Assembly (NCBI RefSeq): GCF_028692895.1
Contig: NZ_JAQUWN010000035.1
Span: 1 to 34,153 of the forward strand
DNA length: 34,153 nucleotides
Source of the DNA: Pseudodesulfovibrio sp.
GTDB lineage: Bacteria; Desulfobacterota; Desulfovibrionia; Desulfovibrionales; Desulfovibrionaceae
Direction: 5' to 3'
Position 1 is the stretch's first letter. Each line of letters starts with the position of its first letter. Below, piece after piece: positions 32,376-34,153 of the stretch. The translations under genes and the position numbers were made by a program. Under the pieces are notes generated by a model, which saw only the letters and a list, made by a program, of their open reading frames with translations, had not been told where the DNA came from and did not search any database.

Positions 32376-33215
32376 ATGCGAGAGATACAGGGCTCGGCCG
32401 TCGTGGAAGCGGTGGCCGGGATGTGCCGGAAGGGCAACACCGAGTTGCCCGCGGACGTTCGGGCGAAGTTCGAGCGGGCCATGGCGGAGGAGACCAGTCC
32501 CTCGGCCAGGGAAGTGCTTCGGCAGTTGCTGGAGAACGCGGACCTGTCCATGGCGACCAAGCTGCCGCTGTGCCAGGACTGTGGGCTGGCCGTGTTCTAT
32601 GTGGAGCTCGGCGACGAGTGCCGGGTGGCGGGCGGCAACCTGCGCGACCTCATCAACGAAGGCGTGCGCAAGGGTTACGGCGAGGGTTACCTGCGCAAGT
32701 CGGCGTGCGACCCGCTGACCCGGGCCAACACCGGCGACGGCGCCCCGGCGGTCATCCATTTCGACCTGGTGCCGGGCGACAAGCTGAGGATCGCCTACAT
32801 GGCCAAGGGCGGCGGGGCCGAGAACATGTCCCGCGTGACCATGCTCGCCCCGGCCCAGGGCTGGAAGGGCATCAAGGAATTCGTCATCAACCGCGTGGCC
32901 GAGGCCGGGCCGAACCCGTGCCCGCCCACCATCATCGGCGTGGGCATCGGCGGCACCTTCGAGCACGCGGCCAAGATCGCCAAGCGGTCGCTGCTGCGCA
33001 AGCTGGACGACGTCCATCCGGACCCCAGGGTGGCGGCCATGGAGAAGGAGCTGGAGGAGGCCCTCAACCGGCTCGGCATCGGGCCCATGGGCCTGGGCGG
33101 CAAGACCACGGTGCTGGGCGTCAAGATCACCGTCGAGCCGTGCCACCTGGCGAGCCTGCCGCTCGCGGTCAACGTCCAGTGCCACTCCCAGCGGCACGAG
33201 GAGGTGGAACTCTAA
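32376..33215 (+). CDS. Class I fumarate hydratase, alpha subunit
   Basis: The larger subunit of an oxygen-sensitive [4Fe-4S] fumarase interconverts fumarate and malate. The 279-aa protein has the signatures LPLCQDCGLAVF, ANTGDGAPAVIH, GGGAENMSRVTML, NPCPPTIIGVGIGGTFEHAA and EPCHLASLPLAVNVQCH; the Cys of the first, NPCPP and EPCH segments are the likely cluster ligands. I chose ATG 32376 with GGAGG just upstream; an ATG at 32358 has no site. Its stop overlaps the beta-subunit start (TAATG). Confidence 0.95.
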   Translation: MREIQGSAVVEAVAGMCRKGNTELPADVRAKFERAMAEETSPSAREVLRQLLENADLSMATKLPLCQDCGLAVFYVELGDECRVAGGNLRDLINEGVRKGYGEGYLRKSACDPLTRANTGDGAPAVIHFDLVPGDKLRIAYMAKGGGAENMSRVTMLAPAQGWKGIKEFVINRVAEAGPNPCPPTIIGVGIGGTFEHAAKIAKRSLLRKLDDVHPDPRVAAMEKELEEALNRLGIGPMGLGGKTTVLGVKITVEPCHLASLPLAVNVQCHSQRHEEVEL

Positions 33216-33775
33216 TGGCGGAATACAAGCTGAACACCCCGCTGACGGACGCGGCCATCGAGCCGCTGAAGGCGGGCGACGTGGTTTTCCTGACCGGCGT
33301 CATCTACTCCGCGCGCGACGCGGCCCACAAGAAGCTCTTCGAGCTGCTGGACGCGGGCAAGCCGCTGCCTTTTGAGCTCGAAGGCTCGGCCATCTACTAC
33401 GTGGGGCCGTCCCCGGCGCCTCCGGGCCGCCCCATCGGCTCGGCCGGGCCCACCACCAGCTATCGCATGGATACCTTCGCCCCGCGCCTGCACGCCTTGG
33501 GCATGAAGGCGTCCATCGGCAAGGGCAAGCGGTCCGACGAGGTCAAGGCGGCCATGCGCGAGCACAAGGGCGTCTATTTCGGGGCCACGGGCGGGGCGGG
33601 CGCGCTCCTGTCCAACTCCATAGTGGGATCGAGGGTCATCGCCTTCGAGGAACTGGGGCCCGAGGCCATCCGCGAGATGAAGGTCAAGGATTTTCCGCTG
33701 TTGGTCATCAACGACTGTCACGGCGGGGAACTCTACGTCAAACCCGACCTGGAAGCGGCCCTGAAAGGCGCTTGA
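33215..33775 (+). CDS. Class I fumarate hydratase, beta subunit
   Basis: This 186-aa partner corresponds to the C-terminal domain of single-chain class I fumarases. Signatures are DVVFLTGVIYSARDAAHKK, YYVGPSPAPPGRPIGSAGPTTSYRMD and GKGKRSDEV, which supply substrate-binding residues. The ATG overlaps the alpha stop by one base, so the two are co-translated. Tartrate dehydratase (TtdAB) is a related alternative, but the position next to frdCAB favours fumarase. Confidence 0.94.
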   Translation: MAEYKLNTPLTDAAIEPLKAGDVVFLTGVIYSARDAAHKKLFELLDAGKPLPFELEGSAIYYVGPSPAPPGRPIGSAGPTTSYRMDTFAPRLHALGMKASIGKGKRSDEVKAAMREHKGVYFGATGGAGALLSNSIVGSRVIAFEELGPEAIREMKVKDFPLLVINDCHGGELYVKPDLEAALKGA

Positions 33776-33801
33776 CAGGGGCGTTGATTTGTTTCAGACA
33801 G

Positions 33802-33839
33802 GGGCTGGGCGGCTTGCCGTCCGGCCCTTTTCCCTTTTT
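33802..33839 (+). terminator. Terminator of the frd-fumarase operon
   Basis: GGGCTGGGCGGC pairs with GCCGTCCGGCCC (two G-U pairs), followed by TTTTCCCTTTTT. It lies 26 bases after the fumarase beta stop. Confidence 0.85.
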
Positions 33840-33875
33840 CGCAGGGGCCGATCCCAGTCATTTCAGAGGGCGAGA

Positions 33876-34043
33876 ATGATGGAAAAATCCTACTTTGAGA
33901 ACGTGGATTGTCACGAGGAAAAAAGCGAAAACGTGTACACGCCGTACCCCGGCGCGGACGAGAAGTATGACGACGGCACCGATTGGCGCCTCTACAATCC
34001 CGAGAAATATCGCGACCCGAACTGGTCTCCGGACAAGGAATAG
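33876..34043 (+). CDS. Small acidic hypothetical protein
   Basis: This 55-aa hydrophilic protein is rich in Glu, Asp, Tyr, Asn and Pro (for example VYTPYPGADEKYDDGTDWRLYNPEKY) and has one Cys. No signal or membrane segment is present and I recognise no family. AGAGGG lies five bases before ATG 33876; a second ATG at 33879 is equally possible. It sits between two terminators, so it is transcribed alone, which supports a real gene. Confidence 0.65.
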   Translation: MMEKSYFENVDCHEEKSENVYTPYPGADEKYDDGTDWRLYNPEKYRDPNWSPDKE

Positions 34044-34046
34044 CTG

Positions 34047-34069
34047 AAGGGGCGCAACGCCCCTTTTTT
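34047..34069 (+). terminator. Rho-independent terminator after the small acidic protein
   Basis: AAGGGGCG pairs with CGCCCCTT around a CAA loop and is followed by TTTTTTC, three bases after the stop codon. Confidence 0.9.
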
Positions 34070-34153
34070 CTTTTCCCCCACGCCATACCTGCGCCCGGCG
34101 CATGGCATTTGCCGCACCTCCCGCTCCTGACGGGCGCCTTGTTTTGCGCCCTG

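Noticed and set aside
34132..34151. Hairpin GGGCGC-N8-GCGCCC at the right edge
   Set aside because: It is short and cut by the window end, so it cannot be assigned as a terminator or operator.

Overview
The window comes from a GC-rich chromosome. Its gene content points to a sulfate-reducing deltaproteobacterium of the Desulfovibrionaceae, probably near Pseudodesulfovibrio: a complex I without the NADH-input subunits, a Wolinella-type dihaem fumarate reductase next to a two-subunit class I fumarase, single-cluster ferredoxins, and strong GC bias at third codon positions. This placement rests on family knowledge; no search was run. No rRNA, tRNA, CRISPR array, insertion sequence or integrase was seen.

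Layout. (1) 1-1697: the end of an unidentified gene (perhaps ComB-like), then a REC-PAS-GGDEF response regulator closed by a terminator. (2) 1951-13635: a tightly packed 13-gene complex I operon, nuoA-B-C-D-H-I-J-K, then a 515-aa MrpD-like antiporter subunit, an 87-aa two-helix protein with a His cluster, a 598-aa NuoL/MrpD-like subunit, nuoM and nuoN, closed by a strong terminator. NuoE, NuoF and NuoG are absent and there are four antiporter-type subunits instead of three. (3) 13801-16104: a stand-alone HsdR-N-like protein, a small ferredoxin on the minus strand with a palindromic operator and an apparently leaderless mRNA, and a divergent orphan YnjB-like lipoprotein. (4) 16128-20996: a YchF-family NTPase (minus), shikimate kinase, KtrB/KtrA potassium uptake from a near-consensus promoter, and chorismate synthase. 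(5) 21166-25593: an OafA-type acyltransferase split from its SGNH domain by an apparent -1 frameshift, a decayed duplicate of the 3' end of a YbjQ-like gene, a DUF2238 membrane protein, the intact YbjQ-like gene, a carboxymuconolactone-decarboxylase-family protein and its TetR regulator, with two matching operators. (6) 25876-28560: a large M16 peptidase lipoprotein (minus). (7) 28998-33775: frdC-A-B followed by fumarase alpha and beta; then a 55-aa acidic protein.

How it fits together. The truncated complex I should oxidise a donor other than NADH (ferredoxin is the usual proposal) and reduce menaquinone while pumping ions. The dihaem fumarate reductase can take electrons from menaquinol, or run in reverse, and fumarase links it to malate. 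The window therefore holds both ends of a possible fumarate-respiration chain, although the two operons lie about 15 kb apart with unrelated genes between them.
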